Assembly: GCA_014281115.1 (NCBI GenBank)
Contig: JACONQ010000005.1
Span: 310,001 to 374,000 of the forward strand
Origin: Laburnicola sp. R22_1
Lineage: Eukaryota > Ascomycota > Dothideomycetes > Pleosporales > Didymosphaeriaceae
Length of the DNA: 64,000 nt
Direction of reading: 5' to 3'
The translations under genes were made by a program, and so were the position numbers. Position 1 is the stretch's first letter; every line of letters starts with the position of its first letter. A model generated the notes under the pieces. It did not search any database. It was not told the origin of the DNA and saw nothing but the letters and a program-made list of their open reading frames with translations. Of this stretch, positions 47,449 to 60,417 are shown in pieces.

Positions 47449-48679
47449 AATATAAGCTCTCGCGAATTAAGTCCAGATATATTACTTAATAATACTACTA
47501 TTAATAATAATAATAAAAGAATCATTTCTAATACCTATAATACAAGGCAAAACTTTAAAAGAATAACTTTAGAAAACTCAGAGAAGTTAATAGATAAACT
47601 AGCCTTATTAATAACTAAAAATAATGAACTAACTAGCTACAAAGAAGCTATAAATAGTAAAGATAAAGATAATTAGCTAAAAGCTATGAAACTAGAAATT
47701 AGTCAACTAAATAATCAAAATACTTAGGAAATAGTAGATTTACCTAACAATAGAAAACCTTTAAAAGGTCGTTGGGTTTTTAAAATTAAAACAGATAAAA
47801 ATAATAATCTATTAAAATATAAAGCCCGATGGGTAGTAAAAGGTTATAGTCAAATTTATGGCTTAGATTATCTAGAAACCTTTGCTAATACAACAAGAAT
47901 TAAAATTATAAGGCTATTACTATTTTTTGCCTATTTTTTAGATCTTGAAATACATTAATTAGATATTAAAAACGCATTTTTACATGCCCCTATAGATTCT
48001 AAAATCTATATAGAACAACCTATTAGTTTTAATAAATTTAGACATAAAGTCTGTAAATTAAATAAATCTTTATATGACCTAAAACAAGCTTCTAGAGCTT
48101 AGTATCTATATCTAAAAGATAAATTACAACAACTAGGTTTTTATCCTATCTTTGCTAAACAAGAAATCTTTACTAATAAAACAACTAATTTAAAAGAAAA
48201 ATCTTCCTAATTGTCTATGTAGACGATATACTAGTAATTAGTAAAAGTCTAGAAACTATTACTATATTAAAAACTAAATTAAATACATTACTAGAAGTTA
48301 GTGACCTAGGGAAGCTAGCTACTTTCTAGGTATGGAAATTATTAGAAATAGAAAAGAAAAAACACTTTATTTAAAACAAACTAAATATATTAATAATATG
48401 CTTAAAAATATAATAAACTAAATCTAAATCCAATTGATTCGCCTAGCGATCCAGGAATTAAACTAAATAAAAATACTAAACAAGCTTCTTTAGAAGAAAT
48501 TAATTTATATTAATAATATATAGGTAGTTTAATCTATCTAACAACTTATATAAGACTAGATATAGTATTTAGTGTATATAATTGCGCTAGATATATGTTA
48601 AATCCTAATAAAAAATACTACACTACTGTTAATAGAATATTTAAATATTTAAATAAAATAACAAACTTAGGCCTATACT

Positions 48680-48784
<105 letters not shown>

Positions 48785-49340
48785 TAATTAAAACTTAATT
48801 AGATATATAGACGGTAACTGGGGCGGCGATCTAATGACTAGAAAAAGTACTACTAGTTATATATTTACCTTCAATAGAACACCTATTAGTTGGGCTAGTA
48901 AACTATAAAAATCGACTGCTTTATTAACATGTAAAGCTGAGTATATGGCTCTAAAAGAAGCTATAAAAGAATACACCTATTTAATAAATATATATAAACA
49001 ATTAGAAATTAATAAACTATTAAATATAAAAACTTCTAATTTCTTTATATTCTCTAATAATAAACTTGCTATTAATTTAGCATTTAATCCTAAACGTCAT
49101 AGTAAAACTAAACATATTAATATACAATATTACTATGTAAGAGAAAAAATATAAGAAAAAAATAATAAATCTAGACTATATACCTATAAAAGAACAACTA
49201 GCAGATATATTAACAAAAGCCCTTAATAATAATACCTATAACTATATATTTCAAAATCTTAATATAAAATAAAAAGAGTGAAAACTATAGTAGTGATAAG
49301 CAAAATAATCTAAATAAAGCATATATTACTTACGGGAACG

Positions 49341-50219
49341 TGTTAAAAATATATTAGTAAGCAAAATAAATAATAAAATAACATGTTAGAATTTCGCTAT
49401 TATAATAAAAGATAAATAGATAAATAACTATAAGCTACCTAAAAATAAACTAAAATAGTCGTTCCGATAATAAGTTACAATTAAAGCCAAAGTTAACTTT
49501 AAGTAACGTACAAAAAGTTTACTAAAAGATAATTATAAGAAATCTAATATTATATATATTAAATTACTTAAAACTAAAATTAAAATATAATATAAAACTA
49601 ACCTAATAAATATTATAAAATACGCTATCGTAATATAAATAAGCTCGTAATTAATTTTTCTAAATTAATAACTTTTGACAAACTTGTCGCAATTAAGCGC
49701 TTTAACAATTTTGAGCAATTGCTAAAAAGAATATACTAAACAAGGCAATATTATATATATTAAATTACTTATTACTAAAAAACAAAATATAACATATAAA
49801 AGACTTGTTATATAATATAAAATACATTAGCGTATAATAAACTAAGGAGTAATAAATTATGCTAAAATAAGGCGTTTATTGTTAATATTATAACTAAGCA
49901 ATAGTAAAATAAAGTTTATAATAGCTTGTATATAAAAACTAGTTTGTATATAATAGCTTGTATATAAAATACTAGTCTGTATATAAAATAATAGCTCGTA
50001 TATAAAACACTATTATATATAAAACACTAGTTTAAACATTAGTTTAAAACACTAGCACGCATAAAAGGTAAAGACATAATTAAACTATATAAAACTAAGT
50101 ATTTATTAGTCTAAATTATTTTATATATAGATTGCTAGGTAGTTAGTTTATTAAAATTAATTAACTAGTTTAATAATACTAACTCGATTACCTTCTTATC
50201 TATTTATCCACTTTTTATA
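49341..50219 (+). repeat. Copia 3' LTR (879 bp)
   Basis: Begins TGTTAAAAATATATTAG and ends CTTTTTATA. The 19-bp array (about 49920-50035) has fewer units than in the 5' LTR. Confidence 0.9.
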
Positions 50220-50373
50220 GTTAAAGGCATAATTAAACTATATAAAACTAAGTATTCGTTAGTCTAAATTATTTTGTATATAGATTGCTAGGTAGCCAGT
50301 TTATTAAAATTAATTAACTAGTTTAACAATACCAACTCGATTACCTTCTTATCTATTTATTTACTTTTTACAA
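50220..50373 (+). repeat. Copia LTR 3'-end fragment (154 bp)
   Basis: Repeats the last 154 bp of the copia LTR (GTTAAAGGCATAATTAAAC to CTTTTTACA) immediately after the complete 3' LTR. Confidence 0.85.
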
Positions 50374-52878
50374 CTACAAAGTCTTTTTCGACTAATTTCT
50401 TTACTAAAATAATATTTACGTTAACTTTAGGCAAATAAAGACAGTTATTTAAAACTATCTTAGTATTATTATATATAAAGCTCACGTTGTCAATAAATTA
50501 CGAAGTTAAAATATTGTTATTTCCCCATTATATTTTTATAGTTTTTCTAACTAACGAATATTCTATAAATAGGTTTTTGTTAGAGATAATATGAGATGAA
50601 CTACCTAAATCTAGTATTAGATTAGGGCTTTTTAACTTGGTAGTTATAAATACCTTAGTAGTTTTTAATCCTTGTTTAGGATTTCTAGAATTAAATTCTA
50701 GATTTCGAGAATTTCGATGTCCTTTTTTCGAATTAGTTTGTTTTTTATTTAGGGTAGTTAATAATACCTTTTTAATTTCCATTAGTTTAGATAACCTAGC
50801 CATTTTATCTAACAGCTTTCGATCTAGTCGATCTAATGAACATTCGGATTTACGATTTAATAGATTTTTATCTAATTTTTTATCTTTTTTAGATTTAAAA
50901 TCGTGATTTGTTTTAAACCATTTAGGTTTATTTTTAGGATGTAAATACTAACACTTATTAGTAAAGTGGGTATTTGTTTTACACTTATTACAAAATCGTT
51001 TAGACTTTATAACTTTGTGTTAATTCTAGAATTTAGTGTATAAAACCTTAGTTTTATCACTAAGTGCGTCTAACGACGACTTTTATTAATTAAATTAGAG
51101 AATAAATTCTCTAGATTAATCTTTAAAGAATCATCCTGAAATAATTAAGTTACTAAAGTAACAAACCCCTTATAATTAGGAGTTAAATTGTTTAACACCC
51201 AGGCCACAATAATCTGTTTGGGTATTTTAATTAACTTATAGTTATGATTTGTTGTGAAATATTTAATTTTATTGAGGTACTCCTCTATTAAATTAAAATC
51301 TAATAAGGTACTATTAAATAACTCCTTTAAAAGAAAAAATTCAGAATAGTAACCTTTAGGAGAATAAAGATTCCCCAAACAAATTCACATCTTATTAGCT
51401 ATAGATAAATTCTTAATATGCTATAAAGGACCATTTTCGACTAATAAAGTAATAATTAATTGTGTTTTTAAATTAATATCTTTCGACACTAAATTAATTG
51501 CAATATTATTACCACTCTAAATTATAGTCATACAATTTTCTATTATAAGAATAGAAATAGCCCTAGACTTTCACATCTTATAGTTAGAAATACCCTTAAG
51601 CATCTTCTACTTAGAGATAGAAGAAATCTTAGAACTTATTGTAAATGAGATTAATAGGCCAAAAAGAGCTTAGAAATCTAAGAAAAATAAGGTATTTCTT
51701 AAAAAATTGATAAAGCTTATTAAAATCGCCTAAAAAGGTAATAAACTAGTCTAGCTAGTAAAAGAGCGTAGAAAATTCTAAGGAAAATAAGGTATTAGTC
51801 ACAATATCGATTTTGGCAAGATAGATTAGTAAGCTAAAAGGACTAGACTAGCTAGTATAAAAGAATCAGAATCTCAAAGAAATTCTAAGAAAAATAAGGT
51901 ATATATCGAAAAAATTGATAGAAGAATAGCTTAGTAAGCTAAAAGGTAGATAATAATAAATAATAATATTATTAGAGCGCCGGACTCATAACCTATAAAA
52001 AGTGAATAAATAGATAAGAAGGTAATCGAGTTAGTATTGTTAAACTAGTTAATTAATTTTAATAAACTAGCTACCTAGCAATCTATATATAAAATAATTT
52101 AGACTAATAAATACTTAGTTTTATATAGTTTAATTATATCTTTAACTTTTATACGTGCTAGTATTTTAAACTAATGTTTAAACTAGTATTTTATATATAA
52201 TAGTATTTTATATACGAGCTATTATTTTATATATAGACTAGTATTTTATATATAAGCTATTATATACAAACTAGTGTTTTATATACAAACTAGTGTTCTA
52301 TATACGAGCTATTATAAACTTTATTTTACTATTGCTTAGTTATAACGTTAATAATAAACGCCTTATTTTAGAATAATTTATTACTCCTTTGTTTATTATA
52401 CGCTAATGTATTTTATATTGTAAAATAAGTCTTTTATATATTATATTTTGTTTTTTAGTAATAAGTAATTTAATATATATACTATTATCTTATTTAGTAT
52501 ATTCTTTTTAGTAATTGCTCAAAATTATTAAAGCGCTTAATTACGACAAGTTTATTAAAAGTTATTAATTTAGAAAAATTAATTACGAGCTTATTTATAT
52601 TACGATCGCGTATTTTATAATATTTATTAGGTTAGTTTTATATTATATTTTATTATTAGTTTTAAGTAATTTAATATATATAATATTAGATTATTTAGTA
52701 AACTTTTTATACGTTACTTAAAGTTAACTTTGGCTTTAATTGCAACTAATTATTAGAACGACTATTTTCGCTATTGTTAGGTAGCTTATAGTTATCTATC
52801 TATTTATCTTTTATTATAATAACGAAATTCTAACATGTTATTTTATTATTTATTTTGCTTACTAATATAGTTTTAATA
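50374..52878 (-). mobile_element. Truncated inverted copia copy 2
   Basis: On the minus strand this carries an LTR (52878-51994), the same primer-binding site (51993-51973), gag (for example GNLYSPKGYYSEFFLLKELF), and a protease remnant LILDLGSSSHI. It is cut off at 50374 inside the integrase-proximal region (homologous to about 46,160 of the complete element). Here the frame MEIKKVLLTTLNKKQ is intact, which shows that the complete copy lost a base in an A-run near 45,764. Confidence 0.88.
51994..52878 (-). repeat. LTR of copia copy 2 (885 bp)
   Basis: Reverse complement of the copia LTRs, including the 19-bp minisatellite at about 52180-52320. Confidence 0.88.
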
Positions 52879-53737
52879 TTAACAAACTTGTCGCAATTAA
52901 GCGCTTTAATAATTTTAAGCAATTGCTAAAAAAACAAGGCAATATTATATATATTAAATTACTTATTGCTAAAAAACAAAATATAATATATAAAAGACTT
53001 ATTTTATAATATAAAATATATTAGCGTATAATAAACTAAGGAGTAATAAATTATTCTAAAATAAGGCGTTTATTATTAATATTATAACTAAGTAATAGTA
53101 AAATAAAGTTTATATATAAAATAATAGCTCGTATATAAAATACTAGTTTGTATATAAAATACTAGTTTGTATATAAAATACTAGTTTGTATATAAAATAC
53201 TAGTTTGTATATAAAACACTAGTTTGTATATAAAACACTAGTTTGTATATAAAACACTAGTTTGTATATAAAACACTAGTCTGTATATAAAATACTATTA
53301 AATATAAAACACTATTATATATAAAATACTATTATATATAAAACACTAGTTTAAATATTAGTTTAAAACACTAGCACGTATAAAAGTTAAAGACATAATT
53401 AAACTATATAAAACTAAGTATTCGTTAGTCTAAATTATTTTGTATATAGATTGCTAGGTAGCCAGTTTATTAAAATTAATTAACTAGTTTAACAATACTA
53501 ACTCGATTATCTTCTTATTTATTTATCTACTTTTTATAAAAACACTAGATTAAATATTAGTTTAAAATACTAGCACGTATAAAAGTTAAAGACATAATTA
53601 AACTATATAAAACTAAGTATTCGTTAGTCTAAATTATTTTATATATAGATTGCTAGGTAGCCAGTTTATTAAAATTAACTAACTAGTTTAGCAATACTAA
53701 CTTAATTACCTTCTTATCTATTTATCTACTTTTCACA
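52879..53737 (+). repeat. Copia LTR fragments in tandem
   Basis: A plus-strand LTR lacking its first part (52879-53538, with 19-bp units at about 53105-53360) is followed by a second copy of the last roughly 195 bp (53540-53737, ending CTTTTCACA). The two ends are direct repeats. Confidence 0.82.
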
Positions 53738-54091
53738 TTAAGATATTAAGAAAGAGCGCGCGTTTAGGGCTTTACTCTAATAGGAAGCTGCGCTAGAATA
53801 AGATTATAATTAAGATAAAGATACTAATAATTATAATACTTAATACTATTATATATATATTATAAATTATAATATATTACTATACTAATAGGTATTAGGT
53901 GTATAAAAGCTCCTTGAAAGTTAAGTAAATATTACTAAGAAGTTTTATACTATTATCTAGATTATCTAGAATAAGATATATATTATGCTTATCTATAGTA
54001 GGATAAGCTTCTCTAAGTAAAAGATAATTATTAATATATTTAATAGCGTTAATAGGTTATTAAAAGTTATTATAATAACTATAGACCTATA
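53738..54091. other. AT-rich spacer
   Basis: Nothing recognisable; long runs of TA-rich sequence. Confidence 0.5.
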
Positions 54092-56288
54092 ATATATTCT
54101 ATTAGTAGCCCGGATAGTTCTTCTTAGTAACTTCGAGGTTCCTTATAACTTATTATAGAATACTACCAACGTTACTTTATAGTGACTTATAATAATCTAC
54201 TATAACTTATAATATACTAAGTTACTATTTAATCTTCTTTTTACGTTGTGTAGTCTCTTTACGCGGCTACTATAGCCGCGTAAAGCTAAGAAGTCTTTCT
54301 TAGCAGTACAAACTTACAATAAGACTCCCTATAATATATAATATATTATCTACCATACTATATATAGACAATATATAGTATACTTATTATAATTTATAGT
54401 AAAGTATACTATATCTTAAGTAGTACTTTATCTAATTTTTAGTTACTAAGTGCGTACTATTATAAGATAAAGTTAACCTGTTATTTTTAGCCTTATAGTA
54501 ACCTATAATAAAATCACTCTAATTTACTATTAACACTATCTAAAAATAAGCTACTAAGGGTAACATCTAACTCCTCCTCTATCTCTTTATCTATCTAATA
54601 GGTCCTTGCGTTGTGCCTAGGCTCTCTATACCTCCTATAGCGGCGTTGTATTAAGGGACCTGCCTCTTCCTCACCACTACCTCGCGCCCTTTTTAATAAC
54701 TTTACCCTAATAGAAGGGCTTTCTACTCCTAAATCTGCTTCCTAAGCAATGCCTAGCGTCCTATCTTTTTGAATGCGCTTTCTTTTACGCGTTTTTCGCT
54801 TCGTTAGAACCTTAATTTGCTCCTTAAGTTTCTTAATATAGGTCTCTTAAAGTACACTATAGTAGAGCATAAGTTTAGCACCTTTTATAAGCTATAAGTA
54901 GCTTAATTTAGTATTAGGTAGAGACCGAATAAAAGAATCGCGTACAAGCTTTAACTACGATCTAAACTTAAGGGTATTACTTAGGGTCCTAGCTTGCCAT
55001 AGTGTATCTAGTGGGGTACCCTAAGGTGGAGTGTGAATACGCACATTAAGGCGATCTACTACTACTAACACATCTAAAGGAACAAGCCTAGAGGCCTTAA
55101 AGGCTTTTTTATAGTTTTCTAGTATAAATATATTAAAAAACGCATTGTAAAAGGCTAGTAGAAAGCCCTCTTTATTAATATAAAAGACGCGTCGACGCGC
55201 TAAGTCCTGTACGCGCTAGAAGTACTTTAGCTTTAGTAGCGTGAAACAGACTATATTAAGCAGCTAGAGAATATAAGATAAGTGCGCTAGCATACAGAGT
55301 GTTAGGATCTTCTATTCTAGGCAATAATCCTTAAAATCCTAGGAGTAGTAGCTCTTATAGCTGTCTAGAATAAGTAACCTCTATAACCCCACTATACGCG
55401 GCCTTATATACGCATTAAAGTGCTTCAACTACGCAACTCTAAGCTCGCTATTAGTCTAGCCAGTCTTAGAGACTAAGAGCTTCTAATCGCGGGGGATACT
55501 AGTCTCCTTATACCACGCTAAGATATAGACTTGCTCTTTATAGATAATAAAGGACGGGGCAGTATACCTAGTAGCGCAAATACTCTAAATTACTATAACC
55601 CACTCGCAGTTGCCTGGGTAAATAAGTGTAGGTTAAGAACGTCTTTCTAGACTAGTTACAATCTTTATTAAGCTAATAACTTCTATCTAGAAGTCTATCT
55701 TATTAAAGTTATAGATATCTTTATCCTACACTCTATACTAGGCTTTTGTGTCCTCTACTAGCTAAAACCACGCGTTTATAATCTCTAGGTCTTCCTATTA
55801 TATTCTCTATTAGTTCTTCGCTCAATTAAAAGCCATTTTAAGCTTAGATACGCGCTTTACAAAGCGCTAAGCCTAGTATTATCCTATAGGGTCTCTATAC
55901 TATATAGCTAGCAGTTTGTTAGCCATATTTTCTACTTTACCTAGCTAGGATGTAAATTCTTACGAATCTAGATTAAGAATATACTATATAAGCGTCTACT
56001 CTTTAGTTATAGTAAGCTTTGCCATGCCTAATTATGTATCTGCTTAGGCGGTAATTCTATTAATTTAGTCGCTTAGTGTAGACTTTAGGATATTATATGC
56101 TATAGCAGCACGTTATAGACTTAAAATTTGCTTATTCTAATAGGCGTGAAGGGCAAGCTTAATTCTGCCTTCTTAATTAGATAATAACGCGTTATGTTAT
56201 TAAGACATTATAATTTATAGTGAAGTGTTATAGTCTTAGCAAAAACTATTCGGTGGACTAATCTATTCGGGCTACTAATAAAATATGT
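54092..56288 (-). mobile_element. Pogo-like DNA transposon, family C copy 1 (2197 bp)
   Basis: Inverted repeats begin ATATATTCTATTAGTAGCCC on the left and AACATATTTTATTAG-type sequence on the right. They share ACATATTCTATTAGTAG with the element at 62528 and the inner word TTTTTGC(C/T)AAGACTA on the right side. TA flanks lie at 54090-54091 and 56289-56290. The left repeat has lost about 20 bp compared with copy 2. Confidence 0.85.
54514..56208 (-). pseudogene. Pogo-like transposase, family C copy 1
   Basis: The span from ATG 56208 to TGA 54514 is 1695 nt (565 codons), again a multiple of three, with many internal stops. The C-terminus carries a basic region (RKRIQKD) and a zinc-knuckle relic YRRYREPRHNARTY, in which all three Cys positions read Tyr. 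The central part matches the family C copy at 62608. Non-functional. Confidence 0.82.
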
Positions 56289-57063
56289 TATACTAAGAAT
56301 ATTAATCTTATAGATGCGAACTATATTATTATAAAATTACTAGCTGGCAAAATTAAGAAGCTTAAATAGTTTATCTAATAGCTAGTCTAGCTAGAGTAGA
56401 AGAAGTTAGTTATAAACGCACACTTTCTCTATAATAAATATAGCTAGGTTAATATAAGGAGGACAATAGAGCGTAAGTAGTTACTAAAGAAAGTAGATAT
56501 AGTAATTATAAAGAATCTAATAGGCGTAGATAAATATAAATATTTTAATAAAAAAACTATTCTAGACTTAGAGTTAGTGTACTATAAAGTGTTAAAATTA
56601 TATAAGACTAGGGCAAAGACTAGTAAATACACCTTAAGATACAAAAAATAGAAAAAATAGTTAACTAAAGAAACTTAAACGTATACGCAGTTAGAGTAAA
56701 TTATAACTATTACTAGAATATAGTAAGTTATAGTAATTTAGGATTAATATAGGGTATAGTAAAAGAAGTTATAACTAGTACTATAATATAGAAAGTTATA
56801 GTAATTTAGAATTAAACATATATATATTTAAATAGAATTATATATTAGAAAAAGTTTTATACGCGTATAATTACCTAGGACACCTAAGTAGCCCTATATA
56901 AGGCTACGCATGCCTATACACTAAATATACTTAGAATACACTAGTAATACTATTTTTTCTTAGTATACACATATATAAAGTTATATAAGAATACGCACCT
57001 ATACTACTAGTGTATTTAAAATAGCTAGAGTAGCTAGAGTATTCTAGATACCTAAACTACCTA
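56289..57063. other. Unassigned AT-rich stretch with dispersed short repeats
   Basis: The segment 56690-56818 (AGTTATAGTAATTTAGAATT and TTATAACTAGTACTATAATA words) recurs at 57990-58190. No coding relic was identified with confidence. Confidence 0.45.
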
Positions 57064-57546
57064 TGTGTATTATTAAATTAACTACCTAGGGGTAGAACGA
57101 CAAAGGCTTTTATCTTAAATAACATAATAAAAAAGTAGAGCCCCCTGCTTAGTAATTAAAAAGAGCTTAAAAAAATAATACTACCTATAATATGCTAATT
57201 AATTAGCAAATAAAGCTTTTTAATTAGCTAAAATTTAAAAAAGCTTAGTAAGCTGCTTAGTAAGCTTTAACAAATGAGAATTTTTTTAAAGTATAAAGTT
57301 AAAGTCTTTTACTAGATAGTAATTACTAGTGTATTATATAGAACGTCTACCTAACCCTAAATTCTAGATTTTATAGATTTAAAAATAGAAAAATTATAGT
57401 TTTATAATTATTTAAAGCTTTTTTTATAATTACCTCTTTTATACTCTTTTTAATTACTAAGCAGAGAGCTCTACTTTTTTTATTATATTATTTAAGATAA
57501 AAGCCTTTATTGTTCTACCTCTAGGTAGATTAATTAACGCCACACA
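57064..57546. mobile_element. MITE, about 483 bp
   Basis: Inverted repeats of about 90 bp contain CTACCT(A)GGGGTAGAAC, AAAGGCTTTTATCTTAAATA and CTGCTTAGTAATTAAAAAGA. The ends read TATGTGT...ACACATA, so a TA duplication is likely. There is no transposase frame. A related end occurs at about 60131-60165. Confidence 0.75.
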
Positions 57547-58194
57547 TAATTATTTAAAAGAGTTAGATTAGGCGAAAATTAGTGGCTTAGTAAAGAATAC
57601 TATTTTAAAAAGTATAAACTTTAATAACTTTTTAACTACTTTACTTTTATTAAGACTTTTCTAAAAATTTAAATAATATATTATTCGTACTATATTTTTA
57701 TCTATAATTATTACGTAATATATATAATAACTAGCAAAATAAAGAGTTTCTTATTAATTACTAACTAATTATCTAAGAAAAATAGCGTTTTTAAATTAAA
57801 TAATTAAAGACCATTGTTTTCTCTATAAATCTATTAAAAGATTAAAATTATAGCTTTACTAGCAAAGAAGTTATAAAGCTTTAAAAAATTACTTATTTAA
57901 ACTATTTATATACATCTGCGCAAGTCTATATATATCTGCGCATATCTGCGCATAGTTAAGTAGCCTCTCTAGAAAAACTTTCCTAATATAACTAATACTA
58001 GGACGTAGTAAGTTATAGTAATTTAGAATTAATATAGAGCGTAATGAAAGAAATTATAACTAGTACTATAATATAGTATATTACTATAATTTAGAATTAA
58101 ACTTAAGCGCACTTAGAGTAAATTATAACTATTACTAGAATATAGTAAAATAGAGTAATTTAGAGTAAAGTATAATATAACTTAAGTTTATATA
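57547..58194. repeat. Left arm of a long inverted repeat, then short tandem repeats
   Basis: About 57630-57960 is the reverse complement of about 62205-62520 (shared words include ATAACTAGCAAAATAAAGAG and AAGTTATAAAGCTTTAAAAA). The inner end has TCTGCGCA repeats. The remaining 57990-58190 holds diverged copies of the repeat seen at 56690-56818. Confidence 0.7.
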
Positions 58195-60057
58195 ACGTGG
58201 TTTACTAGCGAGTAATCTACACTAGTAAGCGCGTTACCTTTGCCAAGACCCCACAATCACTAATAATACAATTATAATACAACACCTACTATGTCTTCTA
58301 AGCTATCTAATAAAGCTTAGTTACTTATTACTATTAGAGCTATTAAACAAGACCTAAATCTTATAGAGTAAGCAGCAGCAGGGCTGTATAACATTAATCG
58401 CAGAACGCTTAATTAAAGACGCAACAGAACGACTGCACGACGTAATAACCCACCTAAATTAAAGAATTTTACTCTTCTTAAGAAGCAGGCGCTTGTTAAT
58501 CGTATAATTAAGCTAGACACGCGTGGATTCTCTCCTACAAAGCTTATAATCCGCACAATAGCTAATTTACTACGTTTATAGAGAGAAAAGCCACCTATTA
58601 GTATTAACTAGACAGATAGGTTTATTAAGCGTAGACATAAAGTTAAAACGCGTTAGTCTTAGTTATACAATAACTAGAGAGCATAATAAAAAGATTCTAA
58701 GGTTATAAACACGTGGTTTAAGCTTGTAGAGGGCATTAAAGTTAAGTATAGCATTATAAATAAGGACACCTACAACTTTAATAAATTAGGCTTTCTAATA
58801 GGGGTTAGAGAGTCTTAGCTTATAGTCACAGCATTAGAAAGGCGTGCGAAACTCAAATTAATATAGCCAGGCGACTGCTAGTAGATTATAGTAATCTAGA
58901 GTATCTGCGCTACTAGATGGGCAATTCCTCCCTTTATTATCTACGCTAGTAAGCGTTATATCTCCACCTAGTACAAAGACGCGTTAATTCCTAGCGATTA
59001 GGTAATCACTATTAGCGAGAATAGCTAGATAAACAACAAGCTTAGTATCGCGTAGTTAAAATACTTTAACGCGCATATAAAGAGACGCGCTAAAGGAACC
59101 TATTAGCTGCTAGTTATTAATAGCTATAAGAGCTATAACTTAATTAAGTTCTAAGATTACTATAAGGAATATAAGATTATTACTCTCTATATACCGCCAC
59201 ATTCGTCACACCTACTATAGCTATTAGATGTGGGCTATTTCTTCCTACTAAAGAAGGCATATAGTGCTAAAATCTTAGGCTTGGCACGTTAGCTAATAAC
59301 CTACATTATAAAGATTAAGTTCCTCCCAGCCTTTAAAACCGCGTTTTTAAAGGTTTTCTCTGCAGAGACAATTAAGGGTAGTTTTTATAGTACTGGGCTA
59401 GTTCTACTAAATTTAGAGGAGGTGTTATAGCACCTTAATATTCGTATCTATATACCTAGTCTGCCTATTAAAGAGTCTACCACCTAGGAGTCTAAAACAC
59501 TAAGTAACCTACGCGAATTTAAGGCGCAATTAATACTAGTTCGCAAGAGAATTAGAGATCACTTTAATTTATCACTAACTTTAACTATGCAGGTACTTAA
59601 GAAGCTTAAAAAAGGCGCTCTAAGTGTAATATATAGTTAGGTACTAGTGTTAAATAAAATTATAGACTTTTACAAGACAATTAAGGAGACTATAAGACGA
59701 AAATCGTGTAAAAGGAGGTATATTTAGTATTAGGGATCACTTATAGTAGTAGAGAGATCTTAGCTAGCCACTCCTAAGAATGCTAGTAGATAGAAGAAGG
59801 GTAAATAATTATTAGATACTAGTCGCACTGTAATAAGACCATTAACTTAATAGCGTTATAGCATCTATAGGCAACTTAGATATAATACGCAAACCTGCCA
59901 GAGAGTTAAAGAGAAAGAATCTAAATTAGATACATTAACTTAGTATATATTTTTAAGTAGTGTTGTAACGCAGTCTAATAATAAATAAAATGGTTTAGTG
60001 GGATCTTAGCAAAGGTGGCGCGCTTACTAGTATAGATTACTCGCTAGTAAACTACGT
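58195..60057 (+). mobile_element. Pogo-like DNA transposon, family B copy 3 (1863 bp)
   Basis: Inverted repeats as in copies 1 and 2 (ACGTGGTTTACTAGCGAG), with TA flanks at 58193-58194 and 60058-60059. Confidence 0.94.
58291..59943 (+). pseudogene. Pogo-like transposase, family B copy 3
   Basis: A 1653-nt frame identical in length to copies 1 and 2. This copy keeps the ATG start. Stops are frequent and of the Gln/Trp type. The knuckle region reads YSIYRQLRYNTQTC, so two Cys and the His have become Tyr. Confidence 0.88.
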
Positions 60058-60417
60058 TATACTTTCTTATAATATAATATATTTATATACTTACTTAAGT
60101 ATATTTATATATACTTATATATAGCATTATATTAACTACCTAGAAGTAGCATAATAAAGGCTTTTATTTTATATCAGAAAAGTTTTTTTAAAAAGGCTGC
60201 TTAGACGTGCGCAGACGTACGCAAAGTTACGCATTTATGCGCATTTTTGCACAAGGAATTTATTAGCACAAAAATGCTTAAAGATACGCAAAGGCACGCA
60301 GAGATGCGCAGATATGCATATTAAAAGAGTTTTTTTAGAAAAGTTGCTTAGACGTGCACAGACGTGCGCAGAGTTGTGCATTTATACGCATTTTTGCACA
60401 AGCAATTTGTTAAGCTA
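60058..60417. repeat. TGCGCA-rich repeat segment
   Basis: Two diverged copies (about 60170-60300 and 60310-60417) each hold several ACGCA/TGCGCA words and the phrase GCATTTTTGCACAAG. A MITE-type end lies at 60131-60165. It resembles the subterminal repeat region of a DNA transposon. Confidence 0.6.

Noticed and set aside
47172..47525. Minus-strand Leu/Phe-rich frame resembling a membrane protein
   Set aside because: It is the reverse complement of the AATAACGAGAAT repeat and its Asn-rich flanks; repetitive sequence alone keeps it open.
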